NCBI GenBank assembly: GCA_002773975.1
Contig: PEZR01000165.1
Coordinates: 320-10,876 of the forward strand
Source of the DNA: Bdellovibrio sp. CG10_big_fil_rev_8_21_14_0_10_47_8
GTDB lineage: Bacteria; Bdellovibrionota; Bdellovibrionia; Bdellovibrionales; Bdellovibrionaceae
Reading direction: 5' to 3'
DNA length: 10,557 nucleotides
In this document: positions 1 to 6,655 of the stretch, one piece after another
Layout of the letters: each line of letters opens with the position of its first letter
Numbering within the stretch: the stretch's first letter is position 1
The notes under the pieces: model-generated
Database searches by the model: none
What the model was told of the DNA's origin: nothing
Seen by the model: only the letters and a program-made list of their open reading frames with translations
Made by a program: the position numbers and the translations under genes

Positions 1-1
1 T

Positions 2-1114
2 GTACCAGCTTACCAGACGACGACGGTGATGGGGCCAGCAGCCTGTGCGGGGGAACAACGAACTTGTTCTAATGGAAGCTTGAGTGGATCTTATGCCTAT
101 CCTTCTTGTTCAGTGACTGAGCCTTGTACGATTTCTCAGGTCAGCAAAAGAATCAAAGTCATGTTTGTGGTCGATCAGTCGGGCTCGAATCTGAATCCGT
201 TCACCTATAGCAACGGGGTGACGACGCCGGCGACAGATTCTCAGAAAACATTTCGAAGTGGTGCAGTTCAAAGATTTTTGGACGCCTATCGGTTAAAACA
301 AAATTTCTCTTGGCAGTTTGTCACCTTTCAAGGAAGCTCGGCGACGTCTTATCTCCCTAGCCAGGGTTCAGGGACACCGGTGTTTTCGAGTGATCCAACC
401 AAAATTGATACGGCATTGACAAATTTCTTGGGCTCAATAGATTCTGGTTGGACTCCGTATAAAGCGTCCTATGCGCAGATTAAAAAGAACATTCAGAATG
501 ATCCAGACCGAACAGATGCCACAGATCCATCGAATTATGTGGTCGTTTTTATATCGGATGGATTGCCAACAGATTTTGCGACCAACAATGCGACGGTTCC
601 ATTCCTGGGAACAGCCTGGGAGACGGAAACCAGAGATCTGCTGACGTTGGCGCCAGGAAGAATTACATTGAGTGTAGTTTATTATGGGCCTCAGGCATCC
701 GATGCGGCTTCCTATATGAGATCCATGGCCCTCGTTATGGGCGGAAATTTTATTGATACCAATGTTTCAGGGTATAATTTCAATGTTTCAGATGTGGCCA
801 ATGTTCCTTCGGGAGCCTGTACTCCGGATGATTTTCCAACCACGACAACGACGACTTGGATTCCAACGACGACCACCACCAATGTCGTGGCCACAACGAC
901 GACCACCAAGGTGACGACGACAACAAAAGCGCCCGTCACCACCACCTTGGCTCCAGCAACATGGAGTATTGGCGCCTCGGGAACGGGGACTTCTTCATGT
1001 TCGACGACGCCAGTTGTAGGGGCTTCTTGTTCGCCACGAAACTCCAGCTGCAATGTTTTTGTCAATGGTGGCGGTGTGGTGCCAAGTTTCACAATGACCT
1101 ACGTCTGTAACTAA
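2..1114 (+). CDS. VWA-domain surface protein with Cys-containing modules (5' end outside window)
   Basis: The reading frame is open to the left edge (bases 2-25 read VPAYQTTT before the GTG at 26), so this is the C-terminal part of a longer protein and GTG 26 / ATG 29 are probably internal. Residues are counted from GTG 26. The first ~28 residues, with the upstream AYQ, look like the end of a secreted Cys module I recall from many bacterial surface proteins (AYQ...C..E.RTCSNG.LSGSY.Y.SC). Residues ~43-262 form a von Willebrand A domain. Its MIDAS metal-site residues are all visible: DQSGS at 50-54, Thr143 in GWTPY, and Asp178 in FISDGLPTD. Residues 272-307 are a Thr-rich linker with 23 Thr in 36 residues. 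The last ~50 residues carry Cys325, 335, 342 and 361. The domain make-up suggests an exported, disulphide-stabilised adhesin. The signal peptide or lipobox, if present, lies outside the window. The 203-base gap leaves operon membership open. CglB-like adhesin function is inferred from context only. Confidence 0.85.
   Translation, partial: VPAYQTTTVMGPAACAGEQRTCSNGSLSGSYAYPSCSVTEPCTISQVSKRIKVMFVVDQSGSNLNPFTYSNGVTTPATDSQKTFRSGAVQRFLDAYRLKQNFSWQFVTFQGSSATSYLPSQGSGTPVFSSDPTKIDTALTNFLGSIDSGWTPYKASYAQIKKNIQNDPDRTDATDPSNYVVVFISDGLPTDFATNNATVPFLGTAWETETRDLLTLAPGRITLSVVYYGPQASDAASYMRSMALVMGGNFIDTNVSGYNFNVSDVANVPSGACTPDDFPTTTTTTWIPTTTTTNVVATTTTTKVTTTTKAPVTTTLAPATWSIGASGTGTSSCSTTPVVGASCSPRNSSCNVFVNGGGVVPSFTMTYVCN
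839..946 (+). repeat. Low-complexity ACN tract coding a Thr-rich linker
   Basis: Five blocks of 6, 5, 5, 4 and 3 threonine codons (acc, acg and aca mixed) are separated by short spacers (WIP, NVVA, KV, KAPV). They form an extended linker between the VWA domain and the C-terminal Cys module. The tract also keeps other frames open, which produces spurious poly-Val, Asp/His-rich reading frames. The codons are mixed, so this is not a pure microsatellite, and changes in units of three would alter only linker length. Confidence 0.85.
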
Positions 1115-1149
1115 GAAGCCATTCAATTCTCATCAAGCAGTTGTATTTA

Positions 1150-1192
1150 GCTCGTCCTTTCTGGTCGAGCGCCGTCGAGCAAGTCTCGACCA
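1150..1192 (+). promoter_or_regulatory. Cluster of competing inverted repeats in the leader
   Basis: Three pairings share the same bases. GCTCG 1150-1154 pairs with CGAGC 1166-1170, extended by CC/GG across one mismatch. TGGTCGAG 1162-1169 pairs with CTCGACCA 1185-1192 (8 bp, 15-nt loop). GTCGAG 1174-1179 pairs with CTCGAC 1185-1190 (6 bp, 5-nt loop). No T-tract follows. It could be a weak terminator-like, processing or operator element; its function is unknown. Confidence 0.35.
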
Positions 1193-1300
1193 AGGTCTTC
1201 TGCCGCCGCCATGACACTTCTCACGACCAAAGATGGGAAATATCCGCCACATCCGGGAGTTCTCTTCTCTTTCATTCCAGCCCTGTCTCATAATGAAAAG

Positions 1301-1311
1301 AGGTGAGGTGG
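1301..1311 (+). promoter_or_regulatory. Ribosome binding site that decides the barrel gene start
   Basis: The purine-rich AGGTGAGGTGG places its GAGG core (1305-1308) 9 bases before GTG 1318. The alternative in-frame GTG at 1303 lies inside this site and has only a weak GAAAAG upstream, so 1318 is preferred. Confidence 0.65.
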
Positions 1312-1317
1312 ACAGCT

Positions 1318-1959
1318 GTGAAATTACTCATTGGATGGATTTGTTTGTGGTCGAGCTTCGCCTTTGCGGCGGCGCCGGATGAAGCCTATGATGTTCCGAA
1401 AATTGTGGCGGTGGAGCCTCGAGCTTTTAATCCCCACTATGACCTGACCGTACAGCTCAGTTATCTGCCGATGGATGCCTTCTACAAAGGCTGGGCCCCG
1501 GGCCTGAGTTATACTCAGACTCTCTCGTCGTCTTGGAGCTGGGAAGTTTTTAACGCCAATTATAGCTTCAACACAGACACCAGTTTGCAAAAGGATTTGA
1601 CGGACAACTTCGACGTGCGACCATCCAACTCGTCCGTTCTGGATCCGGTCCTATGGTACGCCACGACCAGTGCCATCTACACTCCGATTTATTCCAAATA
1701 CCTGGTAGGCAATGAAAGCGTTCGTTACGGTTCGGTTTCTTATGTCTTCAGTGCGGGGAGTGTTAACTTTAAGTCTGGAGACCAACGCCCATTGCTCGGC
1801 GCGGGTTTCATTCTTCGAGCCTTTCACTCGCTCAGCAAGTCCTCCAAATTTGACGGCCGAATTTATTATCATTTTTCCAATGACAAGAGCACGGACACGA
1901 TCTTGATGCTGACCTATGGGTTTTCTTTTGAAATGGGTGACGGCAAACCATGGAATTGA
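1318..1959 (+). CDS. Outer-membrane beta-barrel protein (OMP_myx_plus type)
   Basis: From GTG 1318 this is a 213-residue protein. It opens with a signal peptide (MKLLIGWICLWSSFAFA, cleavage near the Ala run at 17-19), and a 5-residue longer form from GTG 1303 is possible. The mature start (IVAVEPRAFNPHYDLTV, then DAFYKG) matches the pattern I know from the myxobacterial/deltaproteobacterial outer-membrane beta-barrel family (TIGR04565 as I recall it): a '..V.PR.F...' motif, then a first strand and a D-[PA]-F-Y turn. The rest alternates polar and hydrophobic residues in strands rich in Tyr, Trp and Phe, ending in an amphipathic strand (ILMLTYGFSFEM) and a short tail. The size fits an 8-stranded barrel. 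M. xanthus gliding uses barrels GltA, GltB and GltH in its outer-membrane platform, and this position in the operon suggests an equivalent role. The stop overlaps the next gene by 10 bases. Confidence 0.82.
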   Translation: MKLLIGWICLWSSFAFAAAPDEAYDVPKIVAVEPRAFNPHYDLTVQLSYLPMDAFYKGWAPGLSYTQTLSSSWSWEVFNANYSFNTDTSLQKDLTDNFDVRPSNSSVLDPVLWYATTSAIYTPIYSKYLVGNESVRYGSVSYVFSAGSVNFKSGDQRPLLGAGFILRAFHSLSKSSKFDGRIYYHFSNDKSTDTILMLTYGFSFEMGDGKPWN

Positions 1960-3419
1960 GCAGAAGCTTCTTTTTGTTGGGTGTGCTGATCGGGAGCGTG
2001 GGGTTCGCCGTGCGAACTCAGGCTCAAGATTTTCGCGGCATCTCCAATTGGAAGTACCTCCCATCGCAGACTCAGTTGGTGGAGGATAGCCAGAAACCAG
2101 GCCTTGAACAAAAAGTTCTGTTGGGCGCAATGAGAGAGAGAAAAAGGAAGAAGGGCACCAGCGATGAGGGCGAAGCTCGGATGGTGATTGCTCAGATCTG
2201 CAAAAACAAAAAGATGCGTTATTGTGCCTATCATTATGCGCTCAGTACGGCACAGGACTTTCCAGGATCCATGCCGGCTCTGTGGGCGTTGACGCTTCTT
2301 GATGAGCTGGTCAAAGAAGGCCCCATCACTGAAACCGAAATTAAAAAACTTGTGAATACAGGGTCCTTCAAAGAGGTGCCTGAGGATCTGATTCCAATGG
2401 TGTCCTACTACGTTGCAGTCGGGAATAACGAAAAGAAACTGACCACCTGGATTTCTCCGTTTCTTCAAAAAATGGGGGAACATAATTTTTGGAGTTTGCG
2501 TTGGAATTACCAGACGGCGCTGGAAGAACTTCGTCGAAAAAATAGCCCCGATGCGACCAGCAAAAAGCTCGAGGCCTTGTTGGAAAAGACCGCTGGCGAC
2601 GAAAAGCTGGCGTGGCTTCAGGAGCAAATTCAGTGGCAACAGGCCCGTTTGAAGTTTGAGTTGGCGGACTATGACGGTGCACTTAAGCTATATGAACAAT
2701 TCAATGCTTCCGGTCGATGGATGGGCCTGGCTAAACGCGAGCAGGCCTGGGTTCACTATTGGCGGGGAGACTATGCCGACACATTGGGAATTCTAGAAGC
2801 TCTCAAGGCTCCATTCTTCTCGGCTTCGACGGATCCTGAACAGTATCTTTTAGAAATGTTAACTTTCAGAAAGCTATGTTTTTTTGGTTCTACCAAAACT
2901 CCAGCGGCTGAGTTTCAAGCTCGGTATAAAAAGGCTCTTGAGCATGTCCGCGAGAGAAAAAACCTCAGTGACAATGCCGATCTCACAAGACTGAGCTTTA
3001 TGAAAGCGTCAATGATGTCAGAGGTCGAGACCGTCACCATGATTCGGGATGAAAGTAAAAATTTGAGTCAGTATGGTTTGCCAACAGCGTTAAGACGAGA
3101 ACTCGAGTTTGTTTATAAGCGGGCAGAGATTCAGAAACGACAGGATCTCGAAATTTTACTCAAGGAAGACCTGCCGATAGAAGCTGCTCGGCTGTTGGAT
3201 TTAGACAATCAAATTCAGCTGGTCGATTACCTGTCAGGTTTGGATGCATTTCGCATTCAACAAGATTATGGGAAAACAGATTACCAAGCCCCGTCGGCTG
3301 TTTCGGGTGACTATCGGACTTTGTACTGGCCAGCAAGAGGAGACGAGTTCTGGTACGATGAGCTGAAGAATTACCGCGTATTGGTTCATGATCGATGTTC
3401 AGGAAGAGGTCAAAAATGA
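1950..3419 (+). CDS. Periplasmic TPR-like alpha-helical protein, possible GltE/AglT counterpart
   Basis: This 489-residue protein has a signal peptide (residues 1-26; hydrophobic FFLLGVLIGSVGFA, cleavage likely after TQA) and no lipobox Cys, so it should be free in the periplasm. The body is helical. Residues ~225-285 look like two degenerate TPR units (LADYDGALKLYEQF, YWRGDYADTLGILEAL). Residues 320-440 are charged helices. The C-terminus carries an unusual aromatic motif, LYWPARGDEFWYDEL (458-472), then a hydrophobic strand and Cys483. Other Cys are at 84, 92 and 310. ATG 1950 overlaps the barrel stop, and GGGTGA (1935-1940) serves as a weak ribosome site. Its end overlaps the next gene in an ATGA. 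The M. xanthus counterpart by size and position could be GltE (AglT), but that protein is a lipoprotein and this one shows no lipobox, so the equivalence is tentative. Confidence 0.75.
   Translation: MELSRSFFLLGVLIGSVGFAVRTQAQDFRGISNWKYLPSQTQLVEDSQKPGLEQKVLLGAMRERKRKKGTSDEGEARMVIAQICKNKKMRYCAYHYALSTAQDFPGSMPALWALTLLDELVKEGPITETEIKKLVNTGSFKEVPEDLIPMVSYYVAVGNNEKKLTTWISPFLQKMGEHNFWSLRWNYQTALEELRRKNSPDATSKKLEALLEKTAGDEKLAWLQEQIQWQQARLKFELADYDGALKLYEQFNASGRWMGLAKREQAWVHYWRGDYADTLGILEALKAPFFSASTDPEQYLLEMLTFRKLCFFGSTKTPAAEFQARYKKALEHVRERKNLSDNADLTRLSFMKASMMSEVETVTMIRDESKNLSQYGLPTALRRELEFVYKRAEIQKRQDLEILLKEDLPIEAARLLDLDNQIQLVDYLSGLDAFRIQQDYGKTDYQAPSAVSGDYRTLYWPARGDEFWYDELKNYRVLVHDRCSGRGQK
3401..3419 (+). 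promoter_or_regulatory. Strong ribosome site and ATGA stop-start overlap
   Basis: AGGAAGAGG (3401-3409) precedes ATG 3416 by 6 bases. The upstream gene's TGA (3417-3419) overlaps that ATG. This sets the start of the large TPR gene at 3416 rather than the in-frame ATG 3395, which lies upstream of the site, and it implies translational coupling. Confidence 0.85.
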
Positions 3420-6400
3420 CAAATATTCTTCGTTCGTTTTTTTGTCTGATCGCGGTGATCAGTTTGTTGCCCAGCGGATCTTTAGCGAAAACTGCCAAAC
3501 GCACAAAGACTGTCTCCGTCGCGGCCAGAAAACTGCAGGACAATCTTCAGAAAATTGATGCCTCCATTGATGTCACGAAACAAAAACTAAAGTCACAAAG
3601 CGAAACTCAGTTTGCGCCAGATTTGTATTTCATGTTGGCTGAACTTCTGCATGACAAGGCCTCGGCCTCTGCGGCCCTCAAAGCCGAGCAAAATCCCGGC
3701 GCCCCAGCCGGTGAGGTGGATTACACTCAGGAAAAACGCATCAGTCAGGACGCGATTGAGACCTACAAATTGATCGAGGATCGATTTCCAAAGTACGGCG
3801 CCATGGATCGAGTGCTCTATACGGTTGCGATGGAATACAAGGGGCTTCAGTTGGAAAAAGAAGCCATGGAGTACTTTAAAAAAGTTTCAGGCAATTTTCC
3901 AGATTCTGCCTATGCCGCGAAAAGTTTAATTGAAATTGGGGACATATTTTTTAACCGCAAAGACTATGAATTTGCGCTTGAACAATACAAAAAGGCCCAG
4001 GCCAAAGCCAAAGAGCCCGAACTCTCGACGGCCTATTTTAAGGGTGGTTGGTGCCTTACCCACAGCGAAAAATGGCTGGAGAGTGTCCAGAGTTTTGAGA
4101 AAGTTTTTACTGTCAGCGACTCGCAGGTGGTGAAAGCCGATGGAAAAGATGATCTTCGTGAAGAAGCCTTGGTCGCCTCCGTGTGGCCTTTGTTGGAATT
4201 GGCGCCTCATCAAATGCAAGGTCAGATTTTGTACCAAAAACCCATCGAGTACTACCGGAAAATGTCCGGTGACAAGTCTCGCTTTCGACGAGTCCTTGCC
4301 AGACTGGCCCAGAGGTTGGATTTTAAAAAACGAAGTCGGGAATCTATTGAGGCATCTTTTGAACTTTTTCATATCTCCGATGACATGAAGGAAAAAAGAT
4401 CAGCTTTTGAATCTGCCTATATGGGGATGAAAAAACTAAAGTCTGATAGCTTTCCGCTTTGGCTGCCGCAGGCTCTTCGGGATCTTTTGCTGGAAATGCG
4501 CAGAGATACTCAAGATCGAAAAAACCGCAAAGACGTGGTGAAATACGAGCCAGTTTTTCGGGATATTGTCACCAGTTTGAACAAAAGTGCTTTGGTGACC
4601 AAACGTCCAGATGACTTGAAGGCCGTGGCAGAGGCCTATGATGACTATTTTGTGATCTATTCTCGAGGTCGAAAGATACCACAAATGAAGTTGAACCAAG
4701 CCGAAGTTCTTTTCGGCGCAAAACAGTACGGTGAGGCCGGACAGGCCTATCTGGATTTGACACGACGACTATCAGCGCGAAGTCAAAAACGAAGGCAAGG
4801 CTTTTTGGATTCAGCTCTTGAGTCATTTTTGAAAGGGATCAGTGAATCAGAAAGCCCTCTTGAAAAATTTCAGGCTCGTGACGGGTACCGAGATGCTGCC
4901 AAAAATTATCAACGATATTACCCAAGAGACTCGAAACTTGCCGGCATTCGTTTCAACGCCGCGAAGACCTATTATGACGAACAAAAATTTGATGTTGCTG
5001 CCAAGGAGCTGCAGAATTTTTTAAAGGTCTATCCGGGCAGCCCCCAGAGTCGAGAAGCGGCCCTGTTGTATTTGGATTGTTATTACCTCCGGGATCAAAT
5101 GAAAGAAATGACGGAGGCCGGGAAGCGAGTTCTGGCGATGAGAGGCCTATCTCCGGATGCGAGGTCGGCAGTTCAAAAAGCTTCGAGCCAGGCGGCCATG
5201 AAAGCTATTCGATCGGTGGCTGGAGATTTCAGTTCCAAAGAATACGCGACCAAATTTCGTGAATTCGCTAAAAAGAATAAAAATTCTGCAATGGGTGAAA
5301 ATGCTTTGTACGAAGCTTTTGTTTCGTTGAAGGCACAAAACCAACCTCAAGCTTTTGATGTTGGGGAAGAGTACATTGGTAGCTATGAAAAAAGCCCCAG
5401 GGCCAAAGAAGTTCTGTTGAGCTTAATTCAACAGTCTTTGGTTCTATTGGACTACTCACGGGCCGCGTCCTATATGGGATCTTTTGCCCAGAGATATTCT
5501 GAGGATCCTCAAGCGCGCAATTTAGCGCTTCAAGCTGCGCAGATTTATGACAATCTGGGGAATGTCTCTCAGGCTTCCGCGGCCTATCGTTTGGCCGGGA
5601 ACTCGAGTATGACGTTAAAGGTTTTTTCCAAATACCAAGATTGGTCGAATCTTGAAAAAGCTTCCGCCAATGTATCGGGTCTTCAGGGCCAGTACTTTCA
5701 GGGGCTCGCGATGCTTCGACAGGGGCGTAAGGCCGCAGGTCTTCAGTTGCTTCAAAGAGTGATTGGATCCTCTGGAAGCTCGCCGGAAGAAAAAGAAATG
5801 GTGGCTCATGCTGCGGTCATTTTGGCCGAGGATGCTCTGGCTAAATTTCATGACTTAGGAAAAGGTCAGGCGTTTTCTGCCGCTCTTTTGCAGAGTAAGG
5901 CCGGTCAGTATCAGGCAATATCCAATGATCTGCAGACAGCGGTGGGGACTGGTGGCGGACGGTGGGTGATTGGTGCTCTTTACAATCTGGGCCGGCTGAA
6001 TAAAGACTTCGCAGATTTTCTCCGTACCGCAAAACCACCGGCGGGAATGAATTCTGCGCAGTTACAACAGCTGGTGCAACCGCAAGTGAAGGGGTATGAG
6101 GCTTCGGCCAGTCAAAACTATGGACTCTGTCTGAAGCTGGCAGAGGACAACGAAATTCCCACCAGCTATGTCGGGGCATGTCGCAGTCGAGGAATTTTGT
6201 CCGAGGTTGCAGAGGTAACTCCGTGGAAAAAAATGTCGTCCCGGATGCCAGCAGCGGTGTCGTCGAAATATATTTCTGAAGTCGTTAAAAATCCACGATC
6301 TGTCGACTTACTTCGAAAAATGGCGGCAGATGAGATGCGCGCCGGGAATCCTCAAAAGGCGCTGTTGATTTTATCGCGAGCTTCCGAGATTGATCCGCAG

Positions 6401-6631
6401 GATGCTCTGAATGACAGCTACGCTGGAATTGCCTATCTTCATCTGAAGCAATACAGCGAAGCTCAGGTGGCCTTTCAACAGGCCATCGGCAAAAATCCCA
6501 AGGATATCCTCGCGAATCGGGGAATGGCTGGAATCGCTAAATTCTTTGGTTATCAGAAAAAAGCCCAAGAGTATCGCGCGAAAAGCTCGGGTTCGGCTCC
6601 TGGTATAGAATTGCATCCCTGGCTCAAATAA
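3416..6631 (+). CDS. Large periplasmic tetratricopeptide-repeat protein (GltD/AgmU-like by size and context)
   Basis: From ATG 3416 this is a 1071-residue protein with a clean signal peptide (SFFCLIAVISLLPSGSLA, cleavage near residue 25). The longer start at 3395 would put extra charged residues before it. TPR-type helix pairs are clear in three zones. Residues ~109-228 include SLIEIGDIFFNRKDYEFALEQY. Residues ~486-556 include KTYYDEQKFDVAAKELQNFL followed by VYPGSP. Residues ~978-1058 include GIAYLHLKQYSEAQVAFQQA followed by IGKNPKD. The stretches between look like divergent helical repeats, so the whole chain is probably a long superhelical scaffold. It shows no membrane segment after the signal peptide and no catalytic motif. 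In the M. xanthus gliding machine, TPR proteins GltD (AgmU), GltE and GltI span the periplasm. Length and the position before the FHA protein fit GltD best, but repeat proteins match each other easily. It lies 24 bases before the next gene. Confidence 0.8.
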   Translation: MTNILRSFFCLIAVISLLPSGSLAKTAKRTKTVSVAARKLQDNLQKIDASIDVTKQKLKSQSETQFAPDLYFMLAELLHDKASASAALKAEQNPGAPAGEVDYTQEKRISQDAIETYKLIEDRFPKYGAMDRVLYTVAMEYKGLQLEKEAMEYFKKVSGNFPDSAYAAKSLIEIGDIFFNRKDYEFALEQYKKAQAKAKEPELSTAYFKGGWCLTHSEKWLESVQSFEKVFTVSDSQVVKADGKDDLREEALVASVWPLLELAPHQMQGQILYQKPIEYYRKMSGDKSRFRRVLARLAQRLDFKKRSRESIEASFELFHISDDMKEKRSAFESAYMGMKKLKSDSFPLWLPQALRDLLLEMRRDTQDRKNRKDVVKYEPVFRDIVTSLNKSALVTKRPDDLKAVAEAYDDYFVIYSRGRKIPQMKLNQAEVLFGAKQYGEAGQAYLDLTRRLSARSQKRRQGFLDSALESFLKGISESESPLEKFQARDGYRDAAKNYQRYYPRDSKLAGIRFNAAKTYYDEQKFDVAAKELQNFLKVYPGSPQSREAALLYLDCYYLRDQMKEMTEAGKRVLAMRGLSPDARSAVQKASSQAAMKAIRSVAGDFSSKEYATKFREFAKKNKNSAMGENALYEAFVSLKAQNQPQAFDVGEEYIGSYEKSPRAKEVLLSLIQQSLVLLDYSRAASYMGSFAQRYSEDPQARNLALQAAQIYDNLGNVSQASAAYRLAGNSSMTLKVFSKYQDWSNLEKASANVSGLQGQYFQGLAMLRQGRKAAGLQLLQRVIGSSGSSPEEKEMVAHAAVILAEDALAKFHDLGKGQAFSAALLQSKAGQYQAISNDLQTAVGTGGGRWVIGALYNLGRLNKDFADFLRTAKPPAGMNSAQLQQLVQPQVKGYEASASQNYGLCLKLAEDNEIPTSYVGACRSRGILSEVAEVTPWKKMSSRMPAAVSSKYISEVVKNPRSVDLLRKMAADEMRAGNPQKALLILSRASEIDPQDALNDSYAGIAYLHLKQYSEAQVAFQQAIGKNPKDILANRGMAGIAKFFGYQKKAQEYRAKSSGSAPGIELHPWLK

Positions 6632-6655
6632 AAAAGTTCAAACCACGAAAGGGAT

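Larger units (their letters stand above)
1115..1317 (+). other. Intergenic leader between the VWA gene and the gliding-type operon
   Basis: This is the only gap of more than 30 bases in the window, so the operon promoter is most likely here. I find no good sigma-70 pair; the best is CATAAT at 1289-1294 with no recognisable -35. A cluster of GTCGAGC / CTCGAC words at 1150-1192 can form alternative hairpins (separate entry). No U-rich run follows them, so there is no standard intrinsic terminator for the VWA gene. No convincing small open frame is present. Confidence 0.6.

Noticed and set aside
712..1092. Minus-strand open frame of 126 codons rich in Val, and a plus-strand frame at 856-1110
   Set aside because: Both are by-products of the ACN-rich Thr tract in the real VWA frame. 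They have no recognisable domain or ribosome site.
1150..1200. Intrinsic terminator of the VWA gene
   Set aside because: Hairpins are present but have no following T-run, so they do not fit a Rho-independent terminator.
1266..1294. Possible sigma-70 promoter with CATAAT at 1289-1294
   Set aside because: The -10 is fair (5 of 6), but the sequence 17 bases upstream (TCTCTT) does not resemble TTGACA, so I do not list it as a feature.
1303..1317. GTG 1303 as the start of the barrel gene
   Set aside because: It sits within the best ribosome site. GTG 1318 has proper spacing and gives a cleaner signal peptide (MKLLIG...).
1914..2639. Minus-strand open frame of 241 codons
   Set aside because: It lies antisense to two well-supported overlapping plus-strand genes with signal peptides, and it has no domain or sensible composition.
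3395..3415. ATG 3395 as the start of the large TPR gene
   Set aside because: ATG 3416 has AGGAAGAGG at ideal distance, an ATGA overlap with the upstream stop, and begins directly with the signal peptide.
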